64,000 bases of DNA from Bradyrhizobium daqingense (GCF_021044685.1 NZ_CP088014.1:5070001-5134000), one strand, 5' to 3'; shown: positions 32,247 to 39,786, counted from the first letter of the stretch. The notes: generated by a model from the letters alone, not told the origin. Made by a program: numbers and translations.

Positions 32247-32635
32247 TCCTGCACTCCATCGTGAAACACCACGCCACGGTTGGCGCCGAATGCACTGATC
32301 AGGTCGATCAGGTCTGTCATCTCAGCCTTGGAGAGATCGGAGGATGACCGGCCCAGGCTCACGAAGCCATTTCCGTCGAGGTTCGGCACCATGCGGAGTT
32401 CACGCTTGAGCGCATCTAGGAAGATGAGCTTCCAGTCGTCAGCGGTCAGCCGAAGTCCATGCCACTTCACTTGCGAGGCAAGATCGGTCAGCATGGCCCA
32501 CATGCGATCGTTCTGAGGAAGCGAGCGCTTCGGAGCCTTGAACTCGACGCGCGTTCCCGGCGGGAGCTGCGCAGCCCAGCGGGCGGCCTTCTGGCGTTCG
32601 GTATCCTGGGTCAGGACGATCACGGCGCGGGTCAT
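32243..32635 (-). CDS. ninB: NinB-family recombination protein
   Basis: A 130-residue protein of the NinB family (lambda Orf), a recombination mediator that binds ssDNA and SSB. Typical features: KRSLPQNDRMWAMLTDLASQ, WHGLRLTADDWKLIFLDALK, GNGFVSLGRSSSDLSKAEM and a C-terminal helix. Its neighbours, an SSB-tailed protein and a Rad52-type annealase, form a coherent phage recombination set. Stop/start overlaps on both sides. Confidence 0.92.
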   Translation of the reverse strand: MTRAVIVLTQDTERQKAARWAAQLPPGTRVEFKAPKRSLPQNDRMWAMLTDLASQVKWHGLRLTADDWKLIFLDALKRELRMVPNLDGNGFVSLGRSSSDLSKAEMTDLIDLISAFGANRGVVFHDGVQE

Positions 32636-32952
32636 CAGCGAAACTCGGGAGCGAAGGGGATGTCGTCGTCCATGTCAGCATTCCGCGGACGGCCAGTCGA
32701 AATCGGATCGGGGCGGGTAGGGGCCGCTCGCTGCGTCGTCGGCGCCGGCTGCTCGCCTTGCGCATCCTTCGCCCGCACCGTGAAGGATAGCGATGGAGCA
32801 TCCGCCGACGCGCCTTCCTTGCGCTTCCAGGCGTTCACCCAGTACTCGACGCCGTTGACGTTGAGCGAGCCAGTGAAGTCCGCGTCCTGCTTGTCCGGCC
32901 GCTTCTTCTTGTTAGGCCAGATCGAGCCGCGGTTGGTATTGTCGTAAGCCAT
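32635..32952 (-). CDS. DUF736-like phage protein with SSB-type acidic tip
   Basis: A 105-residue protein. Its N-terminal beta-rich part (FTGSLNVNGVEYWVNAWKRK) is DUF736/OB-like. A disordered Pro/Thr linker follows, then NADMDDDIPFAPEFR. DMDDDIPF is the classic C-terminal interaction motif of bacterial SSB, here followed by five extra residues. Placed between ninB and the annealase, it is probably the element's ssDNA-binding accessory protein (inference). Confidence 0.75.
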   Translation of the reverse strand: MAYDNTNRGSIWPNKKKRPDKQDADFTGSLNVNGVEYWVNAWKRKEGASADAPSLSFTVRAKDAQGEQPAPTTQRAAPTRPDPISTGRPRNADMDDDIPFAPEFR

Positions 32953-33629
32953 TATTCTGCTGCCTCTGCTCTGCTGGCGCCGATGCGGTCCAGCGTGTCG
33001 TTGAGATGCTTCCTCATTGCCACCGGCATCTGAGCGATGGTGCCGGCGTTACGCTCACGCAACTCCGCCGCCGCGAGGGCGTCGGTTACAAAGTGCTTCA
33101 CGACCTGGTTGGCGAACGAGTAGGCGACGCGGCCAGCTCTCAGGCCCCAGCCCGCCTTGAGACAGAAGTCCTCATGGACCTTGTCCAGCTCCTTGCGGAC
33201 GCCGTCAGCCAGGAACGAGGACTTGCCGCGCTGGACGATCGCCACCCATGGCGAGTCCATCTCGTAGAGGTAGCGGCCGACGCCCCAACGCACAGCGGCG
33301 CGCTTCAAGGCATCGGAAAGCATGCCCTTCTCGCCCTCAACGTCAGTGGCGCCGGCCCCATCCGCCTTCCAGATCCAGCGGTCTGACGGCATCAGAACGC
33401 CGATGTTGCAGATCGCAATCGCGCCGGCCATCGTGTAGTTGCACTGCCATCCATCGGGACCGCAGACCGCATCGAAGCGATCCATGACGGCGCGGGCGTC
33501 CATGTACGCAAGCGCCATGCCCTTGGTCTTATCGGCGTTGGTGCTGCCGATGCGCCACTCGATCTCCTCCGCAGCGAAGGGCCGGCAGAGTTCATCGAAA
33601 AGCTCTTGGGCTGTCTCGAAGTTAGGCAT
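32952..33629 (-). CDS. Rad52/22-type ssDNA annealing protein
   Basis: A 225-residue single-strand annealing protein of the Rad52 superfamily, used by phages for strand-annealing recombination. The conserved core reads AYMDARAVMDRFDAVCGPDG, TDVEGEKGMLSDALKRAAVR and WGVGRYLYEM. The start at ATG 33629 (MPNFETAQ) is preferred over 33641. Its stop overlaps the next start (TAATG). No partner exonuclease gene remains in the element. Confidence 0.88.
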   Translation of the reverse strand: MPNFETAQELFDELCRPFAAEEIEWRIGSTNADKTKGMALAYMDARAVMDRFDAVCGPDGWQCNYTMAGAIAICNIGVLMPSDRWIWKADGAGATDVEGEKGMLSDALKRAAVRWGVGRYLYEMDSPWVAIVQRGKSSFLADGVRKELDKVHEDFCLKAGWGLRAGRVAYSFANQVVKHFVTDALAAAELRERNAGTIAQMPVAMRKHLNDTLDRIGASRAEAAE

Positions 33630-33954
33630 TGCGAACCACACTCAGTTGGCCCAACGGGCGCTTCGGGGTCTCCAGCGCGACGATCAGCCGGCGGATTTGC
33701 TCGATGTCCTCGCCCTCGAAAACCGAGAGGATCAGCTTGGCGCGGAGCAGGATCTGAGAAATCCCGCGGGCCTCACGCTGGAGGAGGGGCTTCTGATCAG
33801 GGTCCAGCGCCAGCATGGCGAGGTCAGTCATCTCCTCTGCCATCCTATGAACGCGTTCCTCGACAAGCTGCTGGGGAGTGCCGGGTTCGCATTCGTCACG
33901 GATGACGCGTGCGATTTCCTGAAGCTGAAGATCGTATTCCGACATGAAGCCCAT
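33622..33954 (-). CDS. phage helical hypothetical protein
   Basis: A 110-residue all-helical acidic protein from ATG 33954 (ribosome-binding site AGAGGAGG). Readable blocks: EYDLQLQEIARVIRDECEPG, MAEEMTDLAMLALDPDQ and GISQILLRAKLILSVFEGED. It overlaps the annealase start by eight bases. Unknown role. Confidence 0.7.
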   Translation of the reverse strand: MGFMSEYDLQLQEIARVIRDECEPGTPQQLVEERVHRMAEEMTDLAMLALDPDQKPLLQREARGISQILLRAKLILSVFEGEDIEQIRRLIVALETPKRPLGQLSVVRNA

Positions 33955-33972
33955 CACATCCTCCTCTTGATG

Positions 33973-34051
33973 CTCAGATCGCGAATGCGACAATGAAACC
34001 GACGACGAAAATTCCGATGCCGAGGAAGGCGCCCTCGATGATCTTGTGCAT
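33973..34051 (-). pseudogene. possible frameshifted tiny membrane peptide
   Basis: ATG 34051 overlaps the upstream stop (TGATG) and reads MHKIIEGAFLG. A one-base excess G then shifts it away from an otherwise clean hydrophobic frame, IGIFVVGFIVAFAI, ending at 33973. As it stands the in-frame product is a 32-residue basic peptide ending next to the following gene's ATG. Either reading is weakly supported. Confidence 0.35.
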
Positions 34052-34250
34052 CACGCAGCCTCCGTCCTGAAGGCATTGGCGAAAGCCTCGCCCTTGCACA
34101 TGGCGACGAACGCGCGCTGCTTCTCAGTCAGTGCCTTGTCGTCCTGAGCCCAGCGCTCAATGACGATGGAGGTGATTTCATCGGTGGCCTTGCGCCAAGT
34201 TCCGGTTTCAGAAGAAAGGTCGGTCAGCGCAATGATGCAGCGGAGGTCTT
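34051..34250 (-). pseudogene. 5'-truncated phage gene at the deletion junction
   Basis: An open frame reading EDLRCIIALTDLSSETGTWR, then VIERWAQDDKALTEKQRAF, and ending in RTEAA and a stop. There is no ATG, GTG or TTG at its head; an in-frame stop lies at 34267. It is the most upstream surviving gene of the prophage chain and its 5' end coincides with the break in the rightward host-like frame starting at 34251. Confidence 0.6.
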
Positions 34251-34457
34251 CGTAAGGCGCTGGCGCTCACCCTGGTGGTGGCGGCGCTGGTCGGTGCCAG
34301 CCTCCTGTTCGCACGTCCGCAACCCGTCGATAGTGCCGTTCTGGGTGCCGACTGGGAGTGCACCCAGACCGCGTTCGTGCTGACGACCTGCGCACCGCGA
34401 GCGACCCCGGCGGTCGAGACCTCGCGCAAGGATGCGATCCGCCCGACCCGCGGCTGA
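34251..34457 (+). pseudogene. host gene fragment lacking its start codon
   Basis: From 34251 the frame reads RKALALTLVVAALVGASLLF-ARPQPVDSA and ends KDAIRPTRG. A textbook start would be ATG immediately before the CGT at 34251, but the bases there are CTT. The product would be a small secreted or membrane-anchored protein with two cysteines (WECTQTAFVLTTCAP). A fallback GTG at 34275 cuts into the hydrophobic segment and has no ribosome-binding site. Confidence 0.6.
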
Positions 34458-34533
34458 ACCCGGCCTGGCGATCGGGATGTGACGCCACGCCGCAGAGGTG
34501 ATAGAGGCGTCCGACCCGAGCCACCAGGTAGTC

Positions 34534-34746
34534 ATGTCTAAGCCCGAGCCGGGCCTCAAGCCCAAACCCTCTCGAAAGACCCCATCCGGCGACAATCGCC
34601 GCGGCGCGGTCGCCGGCCTGATCATCGCGTTACTGATTCTTGGCATCGGGTGGTGGCTTGCCCGCGACCTGACCGCGGCCAGCAAGATGCAGGACTGCCT
34701 GATGTCCGGGCGGACCAATTGCAACGTGATCGAACCGGCTCGTTAG
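34534..34746 (+). CDS. single-pass membrane hypothetical protein
   Basis: A 70-residue protein: a polar, lysine/proline-rich N-terminus (MSKPEPGLKPKPSRKTPSGD), one transmembrane helix (AVAGLIIALLILGIGWWLA) and a short tail with two cysteines (MQDCLMSGRTNCNVIEPAR). Probably N-in/C-out with a periplasmic disulfide. AGG lies seven bases before the ATG. Common type in Bradyrhizobium; function unknown. Confidence 0.75.
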   Translation: MSKPEPGLKPKPSRKTPSGDNRRGAVAGLIIALLILGIGWWLARDLTAASKMQDCLMSGRTNCNVIEPAR

Positions 34747-34918
34747 ACGCGCTCCAGCCCGGCCGGCCGAACCGAAAAATTGCCGTGATCTTAATCATTT
34801 GTAACGGGACTTCGCCCATCAAGCAGGTCAGTTATATCAGCCGGCATCAGCCCGGCGTGAGACGAATCGTCTATGCGCTGGGAAATCACGGCGATCAGAG
34901 AGTAGGGGGCGAGCACGC

Positions 34919-35689
34919 ATGAGTGCTTCCAAACATATCAAGATCTTCATTCCCTTGGTTTCGGCCATTTCGCTGCTGGCGCTGTCCGCGCAGGCGCAGG
35001 AGGCCAGACCGCCGAGGGAAGCCGGCCAACCGCCGGCCGGCCCAGCCGCTGCCGCGCCGCCCCAAAACAATCAGAACGCGCGCAAGGATCGGCCGCCGCA
35101 GCAGGCGGCTCGGCCCGCGCAGCCCGGTGCACAGCCTCATGCTGGCGGTCCTGGTCCACACAATGCGGGCGGCCCACCGTCTGGACGCCACTACGCCCGC
35201 GGGCCTGTGCGGGAGCGCGACTGGGGCGGCCACGCCTATCGCGGCAACCGCTCTTGGGATGGCGGCCGCTGGCGCCACGAGGTCCGCAACGGCCGCTCCG
35301 GCTGGTGGTGGGATGTCGGCGGCGTCTGGTATTATTATCCGCAGCGCATGGCAGGTCCGCCGGCCTATATCTCGGAGGAGTATTACGACGATGTGCCGGT
35401 GGCCTATGCTCCGGCGCCGCCTCCGGTCGCCTATGCGCCGCCGCCCCCGCCGCCGGCAGATCCCGGTGCAAGCGCGCTCGGTGGCGCCATTGTCGGTGGT
35501 GTCCTGGGCGGGCTGCTCTCGGGTAACGCGACGGGAGCCGCCGCAGGCGCGGTCCTCGGCGGAGCGACGGGCGCGATTGCCGGCGCCACGGCCGCCTCGC
35601 AGCCGGGCTACTATCTGGCTCAGGGCGTTTGCTACTACCGCTATCCCAACGGTCAGTACGTGCAGGCCGATCCGCGCGCGTGCTACTGA
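34919..35689 (+). CDS. exported Pro-rich protein with a C-terminal glycine zipper
   Basis: A 256-residue protein. Signal peptide (IKIFIPLVSAISLLALSAQAQ); a long disordered Pro/Ala/Gln/Gly segment to about residue 90; a Trp/Tyr/Arg-rich central region (NRSWDGGRWRHEVRNGRSGW, WWDVGGVWYYYPQ); a PPPP linker; then a glycine zipper (ALGGAIVGGVLGGLLSGNAT, AGAVLGGATGAIAG) and a tail with CYYRYPNGQYVQADPRACY. Glycine-zipper proteins of this type insert in or span the outer membrane. Terminated by a hairpin. Confidence 0.85.
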   Translation: MSASKHIKIFIPLVSAISLLALSAQAQEARPPREAGQPPAGPAAAAPPQNNQNARKDRPPQQAARPAQPGAQPHAGGPGPHNAGGPPSGRHYARGPVRERDWGGHAYRGNRSWDGGRWRHEVRNGRSGWWWDVGGVWYYYPQRMAGPPAYISEEYYDDVPVAYAPAPPPVAYAPPPPPPADPGASALGGAIVGGVLGGLLSGNATGAAAGAVLGGATGAIAGATAASQPGYYLAQGVCYYRYPNGQYVQADPRACY

Positions 35690-35713
35690 GCTCGCCAAAT
35701 CGGATTTGAAACG

Positions 35714-35738
35714 GAGGCGGGCTCAGGCCCGCCTCTTT
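35714..35738 (+). terminator. Rho-independent terminator
   Basis: GAGGCGGGC / GGCCCGCCTC with a 3-base loop followed by TTT, 25 bp after the glycine-zipper gene. Confidence 0.85.
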
Positions 35739-35812
35739 CGTTTGGCGTCTGCGATGGCTTTAGCGCTGGCGCTCGGTGCCGTCCCACGCAAGTCTCAAAG
35801 AAAACCGTCGGG

Positions 35813-35926
35813 ATGATTCGCGGGGATGTAGACATGCTGGATGCCATCCAGATCAGCATGGCGCTGTGGGCCATGATCGTATGTGGCGGGATCAAACTCT
35901 CGCAGGTGCTGCACTGCCTGTTCTAG
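35813..35926 (+). CDS. possible 30-37-residue membrane peptide
   Basis: ATG 35813 gives 37 residues; ATG 35834, after GGGGATG, gives 30 (MLDAIQISMALWAMIVCGGI...). One hydrophobic helix (ISMALWAMIVCGGIKLSQVL). No homologue recalled; supported only by the hydrophobic pattern and a modest ribosome-binding site. Confidence 0.4.
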   Translation: MIRGDVDMLDAIQISMALWAMIVCGGIKLSQVLHCLF

Positions 35927-35963
35927 AGCAGGATGGGTGCTGCACCCCGGATCGCTCCGGCCA

Positions 35964-36143
35964 TCAAGATACCAGCCAGTTGAAGAACGCGATCGAGGCC
36001 CAAACCAGGCCTCCGATCCAGGCCAGCATCACGATGGTGATGGTGCCGAGATAGGTGATGCCGAGCAGGTCGGGTCTCTGTCGTGGCGTCGGGACGACCA
36101 CGTCGGCTGCTGCTTTGTGTGTCATGACCGGAGCGACCATCAT
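35964..36143 (-). CDS. 59-residue membrane protein
   Basis: MMVAPVMTHKAAADVVVPTP (ATG 36143, or the next ATG 36140) and a C-terminal membrane part LLGITYLGTIT-IVMLAWIGGLVWASIAFF. GAGGA lies just upstream. A single transmembrane helix with an amphipathic lead. Convergent with the short peptide at 35813-35926. Unknown function. Confidence 0.6.
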   Translation of the reverse strand: MMVAPVMTHKAAADVVVPTPRQRPDLLGITYLGTITIVMLAWIGGLVWASIAFFNWLVS

Positions 36144-36391
36144 GTCCTCTGCGCTCGTGTAAGCGCTCGCGCTTCAGCGAAGCGTTGCCTCGATGTTTAG
36201 CGAAGATGTCGTCCGCCGGATGTGATGCAATTCACAGATCGGTCTGAATGAAGTCCGGCTTTGCAATCAGCGGATGCATCGCGCGGTTGTCGGGTCGCCA
36301 CGTCACAACTCCGGTCGCAGCGCTACCCCGCAATCATACGGACGAAAATGCCACGCGCTTGTCCAGATCGTCCGGTTAAGATGTCAGCGTC
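36144..36391. other. intergenic, nothing recognised
   Basis: About 250 bases with no CDS, repeat or clear hairpin. Confidence 0.4.
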
Positions 36392-36541
36392 ATGTGTAGC
36401 CAGTACGATCCACAGCATGAGGCAGAGGCCGCAATGAAGCGGGCCGCAGCGTCCGAAGGCGCTGATCGGCAACGCCTGATCGAACTCGCCCTGGCCTGGC
36501 ACCAGCTTGCTCGCGAACGGCGTGAGGAGCCGAGCGAGTAA
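36392..36541 (+). CDS. 49-residue helical small protein
   Basis: MCSQYDPQHEAEAAMKRAAA... RLIELALAWHQLARERREEPSE. An amphipathic helical protein of a type I recall as repeated in Bradyrhizobium. The ribosome-binding site is weak. A leftward-reading hairpin starts 25 bp after its stop. Confidence 0.65.
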   Translation: MCSQYDPQHEAEAAMKRAAASEGADRQRLIELALAWHQLARERREEPSE

Positions 36542-36570
36542 CGGTTACTGTCACCGGCTATTTCGAAACA

Positions 36571-36604
36571 GAAAAACCCCGTGCTCGGGGGACAAGCGCG
36601 GGGT
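36571..36604 (-). terminator. terminator-like hairpin, leftward
   Basis: ACCCCGTGC (36576-36584) / GCGCGGGGT (36596-36604). On the minus strand it is followed by TTTTTCTGTTT. It could form the 3' end of a leftward RNA; on the plus strand it lacks a T-run. Confidence 0.6.
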
Positions 36605-36785
36605 CCTTCAAGCCGACCGGGGCTGGCAGGTCGGCACCACTCTGTTTCCTCGATCCAACGTGCCGGTTGTGATCTCGTTCCACGACACGCAGAATTTGGT
36701 GGCGCCAACCGATCGGCATCGCGGTCGATCCGCCCGGCTCAGGTCTCAGGCGGGAACATTCGATCCGCAGCAGCGTTGGCCGGCC

Positions 36786-37004
36786 ATGACCGACCCCGAG
36801 CTGCGTGCACAATCCTTTGAGATCGCCTGGAGATATCTCGACCAATCTGGCCTGCTCACTGGCGAGAGAAAGGATTCGGCCCGCTTCATCCTGAACCGGA
36901 TCGACCGCATGATGCTGCGTGGCGAGCGGCGCAGACTGCTGCTGTCAAACGCCGCGATCGACGCCTACCGGCTGCGGCCTTTGCTCGTCACGCTCGATGC
37001 ATGA
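36786..37004 (+). CDS. 72-residue helical small protein
   Basis: MTDPELRAQSFEIAWRYLDQ..., KDSARFILNRIDRMMLRGER, ending RPLLVTLDA. Regular amphipathic helices and a conserved-looking KDSARFIL block suggest a real folded protein. Longer open frame upstream (to 36507) has no domain and crosses the terminator hairpin, so ATG 36786 is used. Unknown role. Confidence 0.7.
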   Translation: MTDPELRAQSFEIAWRYLDQSGLLTGERKDSARFILNRIDRMMLRGERRRLLLSNAAIDAYRLRPLLVTLDA

Positions 37005-37395
37005 TTGATAGCCGGCCGGACGGTGCGTCTGGTCACTCCCACGCGCCCAGGCACGAACGGCAAAGGCCAATTGATGGTGACCGGCCGCGGCGTGCGTCAG
37101 GGACGCTTGCACCACTTCGAGTCGCCTTGCGATGCCCCTTGGGCTCACGTCTACGGCAGCGTCTATCGCCAAAAATGCGATGGCGGTGGCGGCAACCCCT
37201 GATGCGATGGCCATCCGTGTCCAATCAGACGACGGCATCAGAACATCCTGCGACAGCTTTCTGGCATGGCGCATAGATAGGACGCTCCCGTTCGCGTGAC
37301 AGGTCTGCGCACATTTTGTTGAAGGACGACGTTTCCGGGAATTTGGCCGTCGGACCCGCGAACAAAGAAAAAGCCCCCGAAGGGGCTTGATCTTC
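37005..37395. other. gene-poor stretch ending in a terminator
   Basis: About 390 bases with no supported CDS. A minus-strand frame here encodes a short hydrophobic run but overlaps 36786-37004 antisense and was not accepted. The right end carries the terminator of the DUF2171 gene. Confidence 0.4.
37366..37388 (-). terminator. Rho-independent terminator of the DUF2171 gene
   Basis: AAGCCCC / GGGGCTT stem around CGAA. On the minus strand it is followed by TTTTTCTTTG. Begins 8 bases after the DUF2171 stop. Confidence 0.88.
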
Positions 37396-37623
37396 TTATG
37401 CCGCTTCCTGCTTGGGCACGGCGTCGGCATTCACCGACAGCTTGACGGTGTCGCCCTCGACGGCGCCGACATATTTGGTGTCGATGTAGTGATGATGGTC
37501 CTTGTGACCTTCGGGGCTGTCCTTCCGGGTCAGCTTGATGCGGTTGCCCTCGAGGCGATCGACGGTGCCGACATGCGCGCCGTCCTTGCCGATGATCTTC
37601 ATGTGCTCTTTGATTTCCGACAT
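37396..37623 (-). CDS. DUF2171 family protein
   Basis: A 75-residue protein (MSEIKEHMKIIGKDGAHVGT, VDRLEGNRIKLTRKDSPEGH, KDHHHYIDTKYVGAVEGDTV). It is a PRC-barrel-like small beta protein; DUF2171 members are stress-associated and of unknown biochemistry. The HKDHHHY stretch could bind metal. ATG 37623 has GGAGGACC directly upstream, with a strong terminator downstream. Confidence 0.9.
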   Translation of the reverse strand: MSEIKEHMKIIGKDGAHVGTVDRLEGNRIKLTRKDSPEGHKDHHHYIDTKYVGAVEGDTVKLSVNADAVPKQEAA

Positions 37624-37734
37624 GTGGTCCTCCTTGCGCAGTCTCAACGGTCGAGGTCGGCGTTCGTTTCAGCCGCAGTTTTGGACCCAAGGCACTTTCT
37701 GGACGTTCCATCCATATTGGATCTGTAGAGGCGC

Positions 37735-39033
37735 ATGGAGACCATTCAGGCCTATCTGGAACGCAAGCATGACGAACTCGGGCTGCTGAATAGTTGCCTG
37801 AGAAACCCGCTGCGCTTGCCTTGTCCGCGATCGGTCGACGAGGTCGTCAAGTCGAAGTTCCAAATCACGGCCGCGCTGCGGGCCGACCATGAGCTGCGTG
37901 ACTGGAAAGCGACGGAGACGGCGTGGTCGGCGACGGCGTCGCCCGCAAGCGGTCCGTTCGAGTTCAGCTACGACTACCAGCGGGCGGACCTGGAGGTGCG
38001 CGGTCCGTCATTTTATCAGCACGAGACCGGCAGGACGGTTTACACAGCGTCGGGCATGGCTGCGATCTCGGCGCTGCTGTTTGCCTCCACGCGCGTGTTC
38101 GACGGGGCCGACATCCTGGTGATGCCGGGCTGTTACGGCGAGACCATCGAGCTGATCGAACGCGTCGTCCCGCGTTTGAGGCTCGTCAAGCTGGAGCTGC
38201 CGCTTGGCGATGCGTTGGCCCGCGCCGGCTCGCGAAAAATCCTGCTGCTGGATTCATGCGCGCCAGCCGGAGCATTCGAAGCTGCGCTTCGCACCGATGG
38301 GGCTGGGCTCGATCTGCTGATCTTCGACACGACGTGCTTTGCCGGCGGATCGGGCCGCATCCGGCGCGTGCTCAGCTGGGCCCGGCGACGCCGGCTGCCC
38401 GTCGTGATGGTCCGAAGCCACACCAAGCTGGATTCGCTCGGCGCGGAATACGGCCGGCTCGGGTCCGCGGTCTTCGTTGGTCCCGGTGAGGGTGCTTCGA
38501 TCTGCGATCGTCTGGCACAGGACATGCGCGACGCCGTCCGTCTGCTCGGCGGCGCAGCGCTGCCGGCGCATTTTCCGCCGTATGTGGGCACGCCGGCCTA
38601 TTGGTCGCTAACGAGGCGGCGCATCGCCGCGATCCTGCATAACGGCCGCCGCACCAGCCGATATTTTGCCGCGACGCTAGCGCCTCTTGCGGCCGAGCTG
38701 CATTTCACCCACGGCCTCTATGTCACGCTGCGCAGCAGCCGCCCGCTCGACGAGGCCAGTGCGCGGCAGGCCGCGGAGCTGATGAGCCGTGATCTGAGCG
38801 AAGCGGGATTTCCGATCCGCCACGCCGGCAGCTTCGGCTTCGACTTCGCTGCCACCGAATGGTTTCACGAGGCGACCACGGACCGGTACAGAGTCCGGGT
38901 GGCGGTGCCGGATTTGCCGACAGAGGTTTGGGATGATCTGACCGCGGCGATTGCGCGGTGGTGGAGGGAGCACGAAGGAAGTCTCGCTGTCCCAGCCCCA
39001 GCGAGCCAATTTGACGAGGATTTGACGCATTGA
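37735..39033 (+). CDS. PLP-fold enzyme of unknown specificity (fold type I)
   Basis: A 432-residue protein resembling the Cys/Met-metabolism branch of fold-type-I PLP enzymes. TASGMAAISALLFAS corresponds to the cofactor-phosphate loop, IFDTTCFAGGSGRIRRVLSW to the aspartate that contacts the pyridine nitrogen, and VVMVRSHTKLDSLGAEYGRL to the Schiff-base lysine loop. A beta-lyase would show SATKYIGGH-like sequence, so the substrate differs. The N-terminal 90 residues are atypical. It stands alone beside the tRNA-Arg attachment site with an AGAGG ribosome-binding site. It may be cargo of an earlier island or a host gene. Confidence 0.7.
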   Translation: METIQAYLERKHDELGLLNSCLRNPLRLPCPRSVDEVVKSKFQITAALRADHELRDWKATETAWSATASPASGPFEFSYDYQRADLEVRGPSFYQHETGRTVYTASGMAAISALLFASTRVFDGADILVMPGCYGETIELIERVVPRLRLVKLELPLGDALARAGSRKILLLDSCAPAGAFEAALRTDGAGLDLLIFDTTCFAGGSGRIRRVLSWARRRRLPVVMVRSHTKLDSLGAEYGRLGSAVFVGPGEGASICDRLAQDMRDAVRLLGGAALPAHFPPYVGTPAYWSLTRRRIAAILHNGRRTSRYFAATLAPLAAELHFTHGLYVTLRSSRPLDEASARQAAELMSRDLSEAGFPIRHAGSFGFDFAATEWFHEATTDRYRVRVAVPDLPTEVWDDLTAAIARWWREHEGSLAVPAPASQFDEDLTH

Positions 39034-39052
39034 GCGTCGGGGCAGCAAGGCT

Positions 39053-39097
39053 TGGCGATCCCAGCAGGACTCGAACCTGCAACCCGCGGAGTAGAAA
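39053..39097. repeat. left attachment repeat (3' tRNA-Arg fragment)
   Basis: 45 bp identical to 42348-42392, the 3' half (anticodon loop to CCA) of tRNA-Arg(TCT) on the minus strand. Beyond 39097 similarity stops. This is the target-side remnant left by integration. Confidence 0.93.
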
Positions 39098-39160
39098 CCT
39101 TTCGGATGCTGAGTCTTGTCAATGGCTTAGCTCCCCCATGTTGCGGTGATGTTGCTTCGG

Positions 39161-39475
39161 CTACCGAAGAGGCACCGCGTGCTTAGCGTTGCAAGTGCCG
39201 CACCGATAGAAGTCTGATCGATCCGTGCCACCGCCTATTGCATGAAGATAGCTGTCTCCCCGACCATCCACCCAGCAATTCGGGCACATGCTTTGTCCAC
39301 CGGTCATGGGGTAGATCGAGGCCCTAGCGGCGGCGCCTTCAGCCACAGAGAGCTCGTTCTCAACCTTCTGCAACTCCGCTCGAAGCTCTTGAAGCCGGCG
39401 CCGCAGCGAAGCTGCCTGTGCCTCCTTTGCCCTGGCAATGTCGCGAGCCACGCCCGCGAAGAAGTTGGCCGACAT
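39161..39475 (-). CDS. coiled-coil zinc-ribbon protein
   Basis: A 104-residue protein. The N-terminal coiled coil (DIARAKEAQAASLRRRLQEL, RAELQKVENELSVAEG) is joined to a C-terminal zinc ribbon (MCPNCWVDGRGDSYLHAIGG, FYRCGTCNAKHAVPL). Its ATG overlaps the integrase-fragment stop (TGATG), so it belongs to the element. Unknown function. Confidence 0.75.
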   Translation of the reverse strand: MSANFFAGVARDIARAKEAQAASLRRRLQELRAELQKVENELSVAEGAAARASIYPMTGGQSMCPNCWVDGRGDSYLHAIGGGTDRSDFYRCGTCNAKHAVPLR

Positions 39476-39786
39476 CAGATCCCTCCCAAGAGCCTTGCCT
39501 GTAGCGCCTCTGCCGCGCGCTGGTCCGCCTCAGCATCTGCAAACAGATGCCCGTAAACATCAAAAGTAACCTTGATCGAGCTGTGCCCCATCAGGCGCTG
39601 GATCTGCTTCGGGTTGTGGCCGTTTTCGATCCAGAGGGAAGCACATGCATGGCGCAACGAGTGCATGCCGTACTTTCCTGCCACAACCATCTTCGGTGCG
39701 CCAGTGTCGTCCAGCACGGGCTTGCCAGCTTCATCCAGCACAGGGTGAAGCTCCGTAATACCGGCGGCGATCAAAATGGGCTCCAA
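39475..39786 (-). pseudogene. truncated tyrosine integrase (C-terminal part)
   Basis: 103 residues from TTG 39786 covering the end of a tyrosine recombinase: MHSLRHACASLWIENGHNPK (His-x-x-Arg), RLMGHSSIKVTFDVYGHLF (His and nucleophilic Tyr) and an EADQRAAEALQARLLGG tail. A full enzyme has about 380 residues; the core-binding domain and the first catalytic Arg are gone. An in-frame stop lies just upstream (about 39799), so the break is near 39787. Confidence 0.85.

Larger units (their letters stand above)
29042..34250. mobile_element. degraded prophage (integrase, excisionase, recombination genes)
   Basis: A leftward run of about fourteen short, mostly start/stop-overlapping genes ending in an integrase: excisionase-like, DUF968-like HNH, NinB, SSB-tailed protein and Rad52-type annealase. 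There are no capsid, portal, terminase, tail or lysis genes, so only the integration/early recombination module remains. The right border is the double-truncation junction near 34250. The left border is undefined, between 28809 and 29042; I found no direct repeat. Confidence 0.8.

Noticed and set aside
36945..37275. A minus-strand frame with a short hydrophobic run (MAIASGVAATAIAFLAIDAA)
   Set aside because: It ends antisense inside the 36786-37004 gene, lacks a ribosome-binding site and turns into low-complexity sequence after the run.
39053..39118. A possible second tRNA-Arg
   Set aside because: Only the 3' 45 bases match; the 5' half is unrelated, so no cloverleaf can form. It is an attachment remnant.
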